Source: Gluconacetobacter liquefaciens (GTDB lineage: Bacteria > Pseudomonadota > Alphaproteobacteria > Acetobacterales > Acetobacteraceae). From it: 64,000 nt of DNA. The number at the start of each line of letters is the position of its first letter. Positions within the stretch are counted from its first letter, which is position 1. The notes under the pieces were generated by a model, which was not told the DNA's origin, searched no databases, and saw only the letters and a program-made list of their open reading frames with translations. Positions 37,823 to 46,746 of this stretch are shown here, in pieces. Made by a program: the position numbers and the translations under genes. The stretch spans positions 1 through 64,000 of the forward strand of contig NZ_QQAW01000005.1 of assembly GCF_003350405.1 (NCBI RefSeq), read 5' to 3'.

Positions 37823-37899
37823 TGGCGGACTCGAAAGGATTCGAACCTTCGACCTTCGCCTTCGGAGGGCGACGCTCTATCCAGCTGAGCTACGAGTCC
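37823..37899 (-). tRNA. tRNA-Arg (anticodon CCG)
   Basis: Reading leftward, the acceptor stem GGACTCG (37899-37893) pairs perfectly with CGAGTCC, followed by G and an encoded CCA (37825-37823). The anticodon stem TCGCC / GGCGA encloses the loop CTCCGAA, giving anticodon CCG for CGG codons. The T-loop GTTCGAATC is canonical. CGG is common in this GC-rich genome. An A/T-rich stretch downstream (about 37797-37815) may act as its terminator. Confidence 0.97.
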
Positions 37900-37951
37900 A
37901 GTGACGCCTCCATACCCCGAACCGTTTCGGGATGCCAGCCCTTGTGGGCAA

Positions 37952-39034
37952 TTATTTGCCGGCTTGGGCGTCCAGCGGTGCCAGAAACGGCGTTGGGGTA
38001 TCGCTGCCATCATGGGGCAGCGCCTGCCATGCGGCGGCGGCGATGTCGCCGCCCGATGGAAGCGGGCGGTCGAGGTCGGTGATCCATTGGGCGATATCGG
38101 CGATCGTGGCCTGTCGACTGCGGCCGCGTAGGAGCAGGTGGTAGCCCTGCGGGATGAAGTCGCGCCGCACGTCGGGCGGCAGGTGGCGCCACAGGGCGGC
38201 CATGGCGGATGGGGGGACGAGCTGGTCGTGGCCGCCATAGATCACCAGTGCCGGGCCGCGCAGATGCGGGGCGGCGTCGGCTGCCTGGCGCATCAGCGCG
38301 GCCAGGCCGGCGATGGCGCGCATGCGCGTGGCGTGAAGGGTCAGCGGATCGAAATAGAGGCGGCGCATGGCCGACATGTCATCGCCCGCCACGACGTGGA
38401 CGGGGAGTTCGTGGCCTGTCAGACGCCAGTCGGGTGCCGTGGCGGCCAGCAGGCGCAGCACGGTTTCGGGGCCCGTGCCCAGCTTCCACACCGCCGGGGC
38501 CAGCAGGATAGTGCCGGCGGTGGGTGGTGCGTCGGGGCGGGCCATCAGGCAGGTCACCACTGCGCCGCCCATGCTCTCGCCCAGCAGGTAAAGCGGCACG
38601 CCGGGATGGCGGCTGGCGATGATCAGGGCTTCGTCGCGCGCATCCGCGACCATGCGGTCGGTGCCTGCCCACAGGCCGCGATCCGGCATGCCGCCGAAGC
38701 CGCGCAGGTCGGGGGCGTAGAGGGTAATGCCCTGTGCCGCGAGCGCGGGGGCCGCGAATTCCCATGCGTCGCGGCTGTCGTCGAATCCATGCAGCGCCAG
38801 CATGACCGCCCGGACCCGTCCGCGTGCGGGCCAGATACGGGTGGGGATTGCGGTACCGTCGGGCAGGTGCAGGATGGTGTCGGGCGGCACCAGACGGCCA
38901 TCCGCCGCCCAGGCGGCGGGCGGATGTGGCGGCGGCGGGTCCTGCATTGCGCAGCCTGCGAGCAGCAGGAGCGGGGCCAGATAGCGCAGGCGTGACAGGC
39001 GGAGGTTTGAAAGCACGGTGATCCTGCGTATCAT
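37952..39034 (-). CDS. Alpha/beta-hydrolase lipoprotein (lysophospholipase-like)
   Basis: Encodes 360 residues from the ATG at 39034. A lipobox LLLAGC marks it as a lipoprotein. The hydrolase fold shows ALHGFDDSRDAWEF (oxyanion region), the nucleophile elbow LLGESMGGAV, an Asp in VIYGGHDQLVPP and a His in PQGYHLLLRG, so the Ser-Asp-His triad is complete. It falls in the serine-aminopeptidase S33/monoglyceride-lipase group. Upstream in-frame codons to 39241 are ignored because they run opposite the zinc-finger gene. The lipid substrate is a guess. Confidence 0.85.
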   Translation of the reverse strand: MIRRITVLSNLRLSRLRYLAPLLLLAGCAMQDPPPPHPPAAWAADGRLVPPDTILHLPDGTAIPTRIWPARGRVRAVMLALHGFDDSRDAWEFAAPALAAQGITLYAPDLRGFGGMPDRGLWAGTDRMVADARDEALIIASRHPGVPLYLLGESMGGAVVTCLMARPDAPPTAGTILLAPAVWKLGTGPETVLRLLAATAPDWRLTGHELPVHVVAGDDMSAMRRLYFDPLTLHATRMRAIAGLAALMRQAADAAPHLRGPALVIYGGHDQLVPPSAMAALWRHLPPDVRRDFIPQGYHLLLRGRSRQATIADIAQWITDLDRPLPSGGDIAAAAWQALPHDGSDTPTPFLAPLDAQAGK

Positions 39035-39092
39035 CCCCCAACCATCATGACTACCGGCCGACAGGGCCATCATCACGAGGCGGAGCGAACAT

Positions 39093-39323
39093 ATGCAGGT
39101 CCAGACCCTTCCGGCCCAATCCGGCGATCCGGTCCCCCATCCGCGCCTCGGCCATGTCGAGACGGTGATCGTGCAGTCGCGCGTGCTGTCCTGTGACGGC
39201 GGGCTGGGTGCGCTGGGCCATCCGCGCGTGTGGCTGCGCATTGCCGGGCACCAGACTTTCTGCCCCTATTGCTCGCGCCTGTTCGTATTGAGCCCCGATG
39301 CCGGGGAAGACAGCGCGCACTGA
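39093..39323 (+). CDS. zf-CHCC domain protein
   Basis: Encodes 76 residues. The metal site is read as CDGGLGALGHPRVWL (Cys and His) and then FCPYCSRLF (Cys-x2-Cys). This is the zf-CHCC layout shared with mitochondrial complex I accessory subunit NDUFS6. In alphaproteobacteria these small proteins are common, with a likely link to respiratory complex I. It ends 11 bases before the polA start and is probably co-transcribed with it. Confidence 0.88.
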   Translation: MQVQTLPAQSGDPVPHPRLGHVETVIVQSRVLSCDGGLGALGHPRVWLRIAGHQTFCPYCSRLFVLSPDAGEDSAH

Positions 39324-39334
39324 TCCGACCCACC

Positions 39335-42163
39335 ATGTCCAGCGACGCCCCGATTCACCTGATCCTCGTTGACGGATCGGGGTTCATCTTCCGTGCCTTC
39401 CACGCCCTGCCGCCGATGACCGCGCCCGATGGCACGCCGGTCAACGCCGTGTTCGGCTTCACCAACATGCTGGCGCGGCTGCTGCGCGACCATGTGGGCA
39501 CGCATCTCGCCGTCATTTTCGATGCGGGCCGGCTGACCTTCCGCAACGAACTCTATGACCAGTACAAGGCTCACCGGCCCGAGCCGCCCGAGGATCTGCG
39601 GCCGCAATTCGCCCTGGTGCGCGATGCGACCTCGGCCTTCGGCGTGCCGGGGATCGAGGAAGCGGGGTGGGAAGCCGACGATCTGATCGCGGCTTATGCC
39701 CGCCGTGTGACCGATGCGGGGGGGCGCTGCACCATCGTCTCGTCCGACAAGGACCTGATGCAGCTCATCCGTCCGGGTGTGGAGATGCAGGACCCGATCC
39801 GTCAGAAGCCGATCGGGCCGGCCGAAGTCGAGGCGAAGTTCGGCGTGACGCCCGACAAGGTGATCGACGTGCAGGCGCTGATCGGCGATTCGGTCGATAA
39901 CGTGCCGGGCGTGCCGGGGATCGGACCCAAGACCGCCTCGGCGCTGATTGCGGAATATGGATCGCTGGATGCGATCCTGGCGGCCGCGCCCGCGATGAAG
40001 GCTTCGAAGCGGCGCGATAATCTGATCGAACATGCCGAGCGCGCGCGCCTGTCGCGTGAGCTGGTGACGTTGCGCGAGGACGCGCCGTGCCCGGTGCCGC
40101 TGGCGGAACTGGTCTGCCGCGAGCCCGATGACGCGGAACTGGGCGCATGGCTGGGCCGGATGGGTTTCCGCTCGCTGGTGCATCGGATGGGGCTGAAGCA
40201 GACGGCGGCGGCGGTTGGTGTCGCCAGCCATGCTGCTGCTCCGGCCGTGGCGGCGGCCGGTGCGGACGCCGTGCCGCTCGCAGCACCGGCCGCACCCGAC
40301 CGGGCACCGTTCGGGCCTTATGAGACCATACGCACTGCCGAGGCGCTGGAAGCGTGGGTTGCGGAGGCGCGCCGGGTCGGGTTCTGCGCCGTCGATACCG
40401 AGACCGACGGGCTGGACCCCTTGCATGCCGGGCTGGTCGGGATCTCGCTGGCGGTGGCGCCGGGGCGCTCCTGCTACATTCCGCTGGCGCATGAGGGCGC
40501 GCCGGCGCAGGCGCAGCTTCTGCCCGAGGAGGGGGTGGAAGAGGACCCGGTCGGCGTTCAGATGCCGGTTGCCACCGCGCTGGACATTCTGGGTCCGCTC
40601 TTCATCGACCCATCGGTGCTGAAGATCTTCCAGAACGCCAAGTTCGACCTGCTGGTACTGACCCGTGCCGGTGCGCCGCAGCCGACGCCGATCGACGATA
40701 CCATGCTGATTTCCTACGCCCAGTATGCCGGGCGGCATGGCCAGGGCATGGATGAGTTGTCGCGGCTGTATCTGGGCCACTCCCCGATCTCCTATGACGA
40801 GGTGACGGGGACCGGGCGCAACCGTGTTCCGTTCGCGCGGGTCGATGTGGCGCGGGCCACCGAATATGCGGCCGAGGATACGGATGTGACGCTGCGGCTG
40901 TGGCTGTCGCTGCACCCGACCCTGCGGCCCAATCGGGCGCTGGCGCTGTATGAGGAACTGGAGCGGCCGCTGGTGGCCGTGCTGGCGGATATGGAGCGGG
41001 CCGGCATCGCGGTGGACGTGACCGAACTGCGGCGCCTGTCGGCCGATTTCGCGGCGCGCATGGGTGAGATGGAGGTGGAGATCCACCGTCTGGCCGGCCG
41101 GTCGTTCAATGTCGGCTCGCCCAAGCAGTTGGGCGAGATCCTGTTCGACGAAATGGGTCTGGCTGGCGGCAAGCGGATGAAATCGGGCGCCTGGGGCACC
41201 GATTCCTCCGTCTTGCAGGATCTGGCTGACCAGGGGCATGACCTGCCGGGGCGCATTCTCGCCTGGCGGCAACTGGCCAAGCTGAAATCGACCTATGCCG
41301 ATGCGCTGGTGAGCCAGGCCGATCCGGGGACGGAGCGGGTGCATACCTCGTTCCAGATGGCGATCACCTCGACGGGTCGCCTGTCGTCCAACGAGCCGAA
41401 TCTGCAGAATATTCCCATCCGCACCGAGGAGGGCGGGCGCATCCGCCGCGCCTTTGTCGCGGCGCCGGGCCATGTGCTGCTGTCGGCGGATTATTCGCAG
41501 ATCGAATTGCGGCTGCTGGCCCATGTGGCGAACATCCCCGCCCTGCGCGAGGCTTTTGCGCTGGGCCAGGATATCCATGCCCGTACGGCGTCCGAGGTCT
41601 TCGGCGTGCCGATCGAGGGGATGGACCCGCTGACGCGGCGGCGGGCCAAGGCGATCAATTTCGGCATCATCTACGGCATCAGCGCCTTCGGGCTGGGGCG
41701 GCAGCTCGGCATCCCGCCGGGCGAGGCGCGATCGTATATCGACGCCTATTTCGCCCGGTATCCCGAGATACGCGACTATATGGACCGGATGAAGGAAGAG
41801 GCGAAGGCGAACGGCTACGTCACCACCCCGTTCGGCCGGCGCTGCTGGGTGCCGGGCATCGGCGACCGCAACGCGGCCCGTCGGTCCTATGCCGAACGGC
41901 AGGCGATCAATGCGCCGTTGCAGGGCGGGGCGGCCGACATCATCAAGCGCGCGATGGTGCGCCTGCCGCGTGCGCTGGCCGATGCCGGGCTTGACGGACG
42001 GCTGCTGCTTCAGGTCCATGACGAACTTGTGTTCGAGGTACGGCAGGGCCAGGAGGGCGATCTGTCGGAACTCGTGAAACAGGTCATGGAATCCGCCGCC
42101 GATCTTTCTGTGAAGCTGGTGGTGGAAACCGGGACCGGAGCGAACTGGGCGGACGCACATTGA
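39335..42163 (+). CDS. polA: DNA polymerase I
   Basis: Encodes 942 residues with all three domains: a 5'-3' nuclease (1 to about 300, with LVDGSGFIFRAFHALP and VSSDKDLMQL); a 3'-5' exonuclease with a functional-looking DTETDGLDPL motif, unlike the degenerate form in some Gram-positives; and the polymerase. Motif A is DYSQIELRLLAHV (about residue 722), the O helix contains RRRAKAINFGIIYGISAFG, and motif C is VHDELVFEV (about 895). It removes RNA primers and repairs gaps. The stop overlaps the SCO gene start by one base. Confidence 0.97.
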   Translation: MSSDAPIHLILVDGSGFIFRAFHALPPMTAPDGTPVNAVFGFTNMLARLLRDHVGTHLAVIFDAGRLTFRNELYDQYKAHRPEPPEDLRPQFALVRDATSAFGVPGIEEAGWEADDLIAAYARRVTDAGGRCTIVSSDKDLMQLIRPGVEMQDPIRQKPIGPAEVEAKFGVTPDKVIDVQALIGDSVDNVPGVPGIGPKTASALIAEYGSLDAILAAAPAMKASKRRDNLIEHAERARLSRELVTLREDAPCPVPLAELVCREPDDAELGAWLGRMGFRSLVHRMGLKQTAAAVGVASHAAAPAVAAAGADAVPLAAPAAPDRAPFGPYETIRTAEALEAWVAEARRVGFCAVDTETDGLDPLHAGLVGISLAVAPGRSCYIPLAHEGAPAQAQLLPEEGVEEDPVGVQMPVATALDILGPLFIDPSVLKIFQNAKFDLLVLTRAGAPQPTPIDDTMLISYAQYAGRHGQGMDELSRLYLGHSPISYDEVTGTGRNRVPFARVDVARATEYAAEDTDVTLRLWLSLHPTLRPNRALALYEELERPLVAVLADMERAGIAVDVTELRRLSADFAARMGEMEVEIHRLAGRSFNVGSPKQLGEILFDEMGLAGGKRMKSGAWGTDSSVLQDLADQGHDLPGRILAWRQLAKLKSTYADALVSQADPGTERVHTSFQMAITSTGRLSSNEPNLQNIPIRTEEGGRIRRAFVAAPGHVLLSADYSQIELRLLAHVANIPALREAFALGQDIHARTASEVFGVPIEGMDPLTRRRAKAINFGIIYGISAFGLGRQLGIPPGEARSYIDAYFARYPEIRDYMDRMKEEAKANGYVTTPFGRRCWVPGIGDRNAARRSYAERQAINAPLQGGAADIIKRAMVRLPRALADAGLDGRLLLQVHDELVFEVRQGQEGDLSELVKQVMESAADLSVKLVVETGTGANWADAH

Positions 42164-42774
42164 TGCAGAAACGGGACAAGCGCCGGCTGGCGATCGGGGC
42201 GGTCATTACCGTGCTTTCGGCGGCAGGGGGCTATGCGGGCTACTGGGCGATGGACCGCGCCGGCCCGCTGCTTTCCACCCATGGCAACGAGATCGGCGGG
42301 TCGTTCCGGCTGGTCAGCGCGGCCGAGGGCGAGGTGTCGGACAGCAATTTCCGGGGCCGCTGGATGCTGGTCTATTTCGGCTACACGCACTGCCCCGACG
42401 AGCAATGCGGCGCGACGCTGCGGGCGATGGCCGGGGCGATGGACCTGCTGGGGCCGAAACATCGGTCCGTGGCGCCGCTGTTCATTTCGGTGGACCCGAT
42501 GCGCGATACGGCCGAGGCGATGCGGGCTTATACGCTGCGCTTCGGGCCGCGCATCTTCGCCATGACCGGCGCACCGACCATGCTCAAGGCCGTGACCGCC
42601 GAATATCATGCGCCCTACGTGCGTCATGAAGGCAAGGATGGCGATTACAGCATGGAGCCGTCACCGCGCATCGTCATCATGTCGCCCGAAGGGCGCTATG
42701 CCGGCACGATCCAGTCCGATGCTTCGGCACAGGACATCGCGGACCGTCTGAACGGCCTGATGGCGGCGCAATAG
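42163..42774 (+). CDS. SCO1/SenC-family protein with altered copper site
   Basis: Encodes 203 residues: one N-terminal membrane anchor, then a thioredoxin-like SCO fold (FRGRWMLVYFGYTHCPD, FISVDPMRDT, AYTLRFGP). SCO proteins deliver copper to cytochrome oxidase. Their ligands are CxxxC plus a His in a DHS motif. Here the cysteines are Cys77 and Cys82, spaced CPDEQC (one residue too many), and the DYSMDHS segment reads DYSMEPS, with Pro166 where the His should be. So it probably does not bind copper in the usual way; a redox role is possible. It overlaps the polA stop by one base. Confidence 0.82.
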   Translation: MQKRDKRRLAIGAVITVLSAAGGYAGYWAMDRAGPLLSTHGNEIGGSFRLVSAAEGEVSDSNFRGRWMLVYFGYTHCPDEQCGATLRAMAGAMDLLGPKHRSVAPLFISVDPMRDTAEAMRAYTLRFGPRIFAMTGAPTMLKAVTAEYHAPYVRHEGKDGDYSMEPSPRIVIMSPEGRYAGTIQSDASAQDIADRLNGLMAAQ

Positions 42775-44562
42775 GTGCGGGGGCGACGGTTCGGAGCCTG
42801 TCCGAAAATACGCTCTGGCGGCGATCCGACGCGCGTTTCCAGACAGGTCCTGAGCCCGCCTCTTCTGTTTGCCGGCATGCTGGCGGTGCTGGCCGGTATG
42901 CCAGCCGCCCGTGCGCAGGATTCCGCGCCGCCGGGCAGCGCCCGGCCGGTGGGAGACGGGCAGACGCTGGGTAGCCCGCATCGTGGGGGGACCTTGCGGC
43001 TGGCGGCGTCATCCTCGGGCGGGACGCTCGACCCGCAGATCAATTATACCTCCGAATATGCCCAGCTTTTCACCGTGCTGTATGACGGGCTGCTGAATTT
43101 CCGCAAGGCGGATGATCGCACCAGTGACGATGTGGTGGCCGATCTGGCCGAGGCGGTGCCGCAGCCCGAGGATGGTGGGCGGACCTGGCGTTTCACCCTG
43201 CGGCAGGGGGTGCGTTTCTCTACCGGGCAGGAGGTCACGGTGGCGGATGTCGCGGCCTCGATCCGGCGTCTGTTCCGGGTCGGCAGCCCGACGGCGGGGT
43301 CGTTCTACGGTGCCATCGTCGGTGCCGATCTCTGCCTGCGCGACCCCGCGCACTGCACGCTGGCGGGTGGGCTGGAGGTCGATCCGGCGACGCGGGAAGT
43401 GGTCTTTCATCTGAAGCAGCCGGACGCCGAATTTCCGCAGAAACTGGCTTTTCCGCATGCCTCGATCCTGCCGGCGAACATGCCGGACCATGATCTGGGC
43501 AATGTGCCGGCACCGACCACGGGGCCGTACCGCTTCGTCAGCTACGATCCGGACCGGGGGGCGGTGCTGGAGCGCAATCCGTTCTTCCATGTGTGGAGCG
43601 CCGAGGCGCAGCCCGATGGCTATGTCGACCATATCCACTACGATTTCGGCCTGCCGGACGAAGCGGCGGTGACGGCGGTGGAAAACGGCCAGTATGACTG
43701 GATGTTCGACATGAAGCCGCTGGACCGGCTGGGCGAACTGGGCGCGCGCCATACCAGGCAGGTGCATATCCGCGCGCTCTACGGCATCTATTACGTGCCG
43801 ATGAACGTCAATCTTCCGCCCTTCAACAACCGTCTGGCCCGTCAGGCGGTGAACCGGGCGCTGGACCGGCGGGCGATGACCATCCTGTATGGCGGCAGCG
43901 CCGTAGCGGGGCCGCTCTGCACCATGGTGCCGCCCGGCATTCCTGGTGCCCTGGATGAATGCGCCTATACGAAGGGGGCGGACCTGGACCATCCGGCGCC
44001 CTCCTGGCAGGAGCCGGACCTGGAGGGTGCACGCCGGCTGGTGGCCGCCAGCGGTACTGCCGGGCAGAAAGTGACGGTGGTGGTGCAGAACACCAATGTC
44101 GAGATGAGCATGGGGGTGTGGCTGCGCAACATGCTGCAGGCCATCGGCTACGACGCCAGCGTCAAGCCCCTGGCCCATGCGGTGCAGCTTGGATACATCC
44201 AGAATACATCGAACCATGTGCAGATCAGCGTGACGGACTGGTTTGCCGATTATCCCTCGGCCTCGAATTTTCTGGACGATCTGTTCGGCTGCGAGAATTT
44301 CCATCCCGGCACCGACAATTCGATCAACATCGCGGGCTATTGCGACAAGGAAGCCCAGGCGGCGGTGGATGCGGCCAAACAGGAAACCGATCCGGCACGG
44401 GCCGCGCAACTATGGACGCAGGCGGGGCGGATCATCGCCCGGGATTCTCCGGCTGCGCCGGCCATTCGCATCAATTATATTGATCTGGTATCGTCCCGGT
44501 TGGGCAATTATTTCTATTCGGACCTCTATCACATGATCTTCTCGCAGGTATGGGTTCAGTGA
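42775..44562 (+). CDS. ABC transporter peptide-type substrate-binding protein
   Basis: Encodes up to 595 residues of the SBP_bac_5 (DppA/OppA) family. It begins at a GTG directly after the SCO stop. The first 22 codons are contributed by a dispersed repeat, before a hydrophobic signal core (LLFAGMLAVLAGMPAARAQ), so the original start may have been displaced. Family features are GGTLRLAASSSGGTLDPQ, WRFTLRQGVRFSTG and TGPYRFVSYDPDR. It captures oligopeptides, nickel or similar ligands in the periplasm for the four genes that follow. Confidence 0.85.
   Translation: MRGRRFGACPKIRSGGDPTRVSRQVLSPPLLFAGMLAVLAGMPAARAQDSAPPGSARPVGDGQTLGSPHRGGTLRLAASSSGGTLDPQINYTSEYAQLFTVLYDGLLNFRKADDRTSDDVVADLAEAVPQPEDGGRTWRFTLRQGVRFSTGQEVTVADVAASIRRLFRVGSPTAGSFYGAIVGADLCLRDPAHCTLAGGLEVDPATREVVFHLKQPDAEFPQKLAFPHASILPANMPDHDLGNVPAPTTGPYRFVSYDPDRGAVLERNPFFHVWSAEAQPDGYVDHIHYDFGLPDEAAVTAVENGQYDWMFDMKPLDRLGELGARHTRQVHIRALYGIYYVPMNVNLPPFNNRLARQAVNRALDRRAMTILYGGSAVAGPLCTMVPPGIPGALDECAYTKGADLDHPAPSWQEPDLEGARRLVAASGTAGQKVTVVVQNTNVEMSMGVWLRNMLQAIGYDASVKPLAHAVQLGYIQNTSNHVQISVTDWFADYPSASNFLDDLFGCENFHPGTDNSINIAGYCDKEAQAAVDAAKQETDPARAAQLWTQAGRIIARDSPAAPAIRINYIDLVSSRLGNYFYSDLYHMIFSQVWVQ
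42794..42840. repeat. Diverged half copy of the 14107-14269 repeat
   Basis: GAGCCTGTCCGAAAATACGC and the bases that follow, through GCGATCCGACGC and CGTTTCC, match the right end of the element at 14107-14269 at about 41 of 47 positions. The match stops abruptly after CGTTTCC. It sits inside the 5' coding end of the substrate-binding gene, just after the SCO stop. It is probably one end of an inserted and decayed mobile element. Confidence 0.6.
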
Positions 44563-44737
44563 GGCGAGGGGGCGCGTTCCCCTGTTTGCCGACCATGGCG
44601 CATACCGTTCGGAATGGATCTGGCCGGCGGCCAGCCGCTTCGCTTCGGTGCCTCAAAACATACGCCGGACGTCGCTCTGTCGGGTTGCGCCCGCCTGGCA
44701 GCCCATATTCCCCGACAGGTTCCGAGGAGGTCGCTCC

Positions 44738-45772
44738 ATGACTGCGCAGACCGTGACGGGCGCGTCCTCGTCTTCTTCCGCGCCCCGGCCTGCCGGGCCG
44801 TGGCGCAGGGCCGGGCGCAGGCTGGCGCGCGATCGCGCGGCGATGGTGGCGTTGGCGGTGCTGCTGGCGGTGACGGCGGCGTGCCTGATGGCGCCGTTTT
44901 ATGCGCGCGACGTGGCGCATACCGATCCGTTCACCTCCAACGTCGCGGGAGCAGTGATGATCGACGGGCGCAGCGTCGACATCATGCAGCCCAATGACAA
45001 TCCGCTGCATCTGGGCCTGTCGCCGATCGGACCGACCTGGCGCGCCTCGGCCGACCTGCTGGGGGCGGACAGCCAGGGGCGGGATCTGGCGGCGCGCCTG
45101 CTCTATGGCGGGCGGACCTCGCTGCTGATTTCCTTCTGTGCCGCCGCGCTATGCATCGTGCTGGCAGCCGTCGTGGGCATCGTCGCCGGTTATGTCGGGG
45201 GGATCGTGGATGCCGTGCTGTCGCGCATCATGGACATCATGTGGGCGGTACCCGTCTATCTGTTCGCGATCTCGCTTTCCATCGTGACTGTCAGCCAGGG
45301 ATTGAAGCTGGGACCGATCACGATCGGCAGCGACAATCTGCTGATCCCGATCTGCATCATCGCGCTGGTCTATGTGCCCTATGCGGCGCGACCGGTGCGC
45401 GGGCGGGTGATGTCGTTGCGCCGGGCGGAATTCGTCACCGCCGCGCGGGCGCTGGGGGTGCCGGGTTATCGCATCGTGCTGCGGGATATCCTGCCCAATG
45501 TCACCGGCACGCTGGTGGTGCTGGCGCCGCTGATGATGGCGCTGGCGATGATGGCGGAATCGGCGCTGTCGTTCCTTTCCATCGGCGTGCAGGCGCCCGG
45601 CGCGTCGTGGGGGACGATCATCCAGGATGGCGAGGGGCTGATCTATACCCGCCCGATGGTGGCCATCGCGCCGGGGTTGGCGATCGTGATCGTGGTGCTG
45701 GCGCTGAACGTGTTGGGGGACGGCATGCGCGACGCGCTGGATGTGCGCGACAGCGGGCGGGAGCGCGGCTGA
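44738..45772 (+). CDS. ABC transporter permease (DppC-type)
   Basis: Encodes 344 residues. The start at 44738 has a near-perfect GAGGAGG site eight bases upstream, which implies high translation. An N-terminal Ser/Pro-rich tail precedes the first helix. The membrane domain carries DSQGRDLAARLLYGGRTSL, typical of DppC, and the EAA coupling loop RRAEFVTAARALGVPGYRIV. It forms the inner-membrane channel with the next gene. It is preceded by about 175 bases with no gene. Confidence 0.93.
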   Translation: MTAQTVTGASSSSSAPRPAGPWRRAGRRLARDRAAMVALAVLLAVTAACLMAPFYARDVAHTDPFTSNVAGAVMIDGRSVDIMQPNDNPLHLGLSPIGPTWRASADLLGADSQGRDLAARLLYGGRTSLLISFCAAALCIVLAAVVGIVAGYVGGIVDAVLSRIMDIMWAVPVYLFAISLSIVTVSQGLKLGPITIGSDNLLIPICIIALVYVPYAARPVRGRVMSLRRAEFVTAARALGVPGYRIVLRDILPNVTGTLVVLAPLMMALAMMAESALSFLSIGVQAPGASWGTIIQDGEGLIYTRPMVAIAPGLAIVIVVLALNVLGDGMRDALDVRDSGRERG

Positions 45773-46746
45773 TGGTCATGAGCGTCCTGCGGCGTCTGGG
45801 CCAGACGCTGTTCGTGCTGTTCGGGATTTCGGTGCTGGTGTTTCTGGTGTTCTTCGCCACGCCGGGAGCGGACCCGACGGCGCGCATCGCCGGCCGCAAT
45901 GCCTCGCCTGAGACGATGGCGCGGGTGCGCGTGGAATACGGGTTCGACCGGCCCTTGCCGGTGCAATATGCGCGGATGATGGAAAAGCTGTTCGTGACGC
46001 GGGACCTGACCTCCTACGTCAATCGCGGGCAGAAGGTGGTGCCGGAGATTCTGGAGGCGGCGCCGGTCACGGTGTCGCTGGTTTCCGGTGCCGCGCTGAT
46101 CTGGGTGGTGCTGTCGGTGGCCATGGGCGTGACGGCGGCGGCCCTGCGTGGTGGCTGGGTGGATCGCGGCCTGATGATGCTGGGGCTGGTCGGGATTTCG
46201 ATTCCGGTCTTCTGGCTGGGGCAGGTGGTGAATCTGGTGACGCAGAGCCGCTATCACGATAGCTGGCTGTTTTCCTGGGTGCCGGGGCTGGGCTACGTGC
46301 CGCTGACCGAGGACCCGTTGGGCTGGTTCCGCGCGCTGGCCCTGCCGTGGCTGACGCTGGCGGTGCTGTTCGTGGGCATCTACAGCCGTGTGCTGCGTGC
46401 CGATCTGGTGGCGGTGCAGAGCGAGGATTTCATGCGTACCGCCCGTGCCAAGGGCCTGTCGCCCATGCGGGTGCTGCTGGTCCATGGGCTGCGTACGTCG
46501 ATGATCACGTTCGTCTCGCTGTTCGGGCTGGATTTCGCGCAACTGGTGGGCGGCGGCGCGCTGTTGACGGAGGTGGTGTTCGGTTTGCAGGGCGTCGGGC
46601 GGCTGACCTATCAGGCGCTGTCGAATCTCGACCTGCCGCTGATCATGGCGACGGTGATGTATTCGGCGGTGTTCGTCGTGATCGCCAATGCCGTCGTGGA
46701 CATGCTGTATCTCTTCCTTGACCCTCGGGTGCGCGATGGACGGTGA
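45772..46746 (+). CDS. ABC transporter permease (DppB-type)
   Basis: Encodes 324 residues; ATG overlaps the previous stop by one base. The family start LGQTLFVLFGISVLVFLVFF, the PGADPTARIAGRNASPE segment and the coupling motif EDFMRTARAKGLSPMRVLL identify it. The usual operon order has the B-type permease first, so B and C are swapped here. It pairs with the upstream permease. Confidence 0.93.
   Translation: MVMSVLRRLGQTLFVLFGISVLVFLVFFATPGADPTARIAGRNASPETMARVRVEYGFDRPLPVQYARMMEKLFVTRDLTSYVNRGQKVVPEILEAAPVTVSLVSGAALIWVVLSVAMGVTAAALRGGWVDRGLMMLGLVGISIPVFWLGQVVNLVTQSRYHDSWLFSWVPGLGYVPLTEDPLGWFRALALPWLTLAVLFVGIYSRVLRADLVAVQSEDFMRTARAKGLSPMRVLLVHGLRTSMITFVSLFGLDFAQLVGGGALLTEVVFGLQGVGRLTYQALSNLDLPLIMATVMYSAVFVVIANAVVDMLYLFLDPRVRDGR

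Noticed and set aside
39266-42160. Antisense open frame of 964 codons opposite polA
   Set aside because: It is a mirror of polA codon bias in a GC-rich genome; the product is Arg/His/Gln-rich without domains, and polA motifs on the plus strand are complete.
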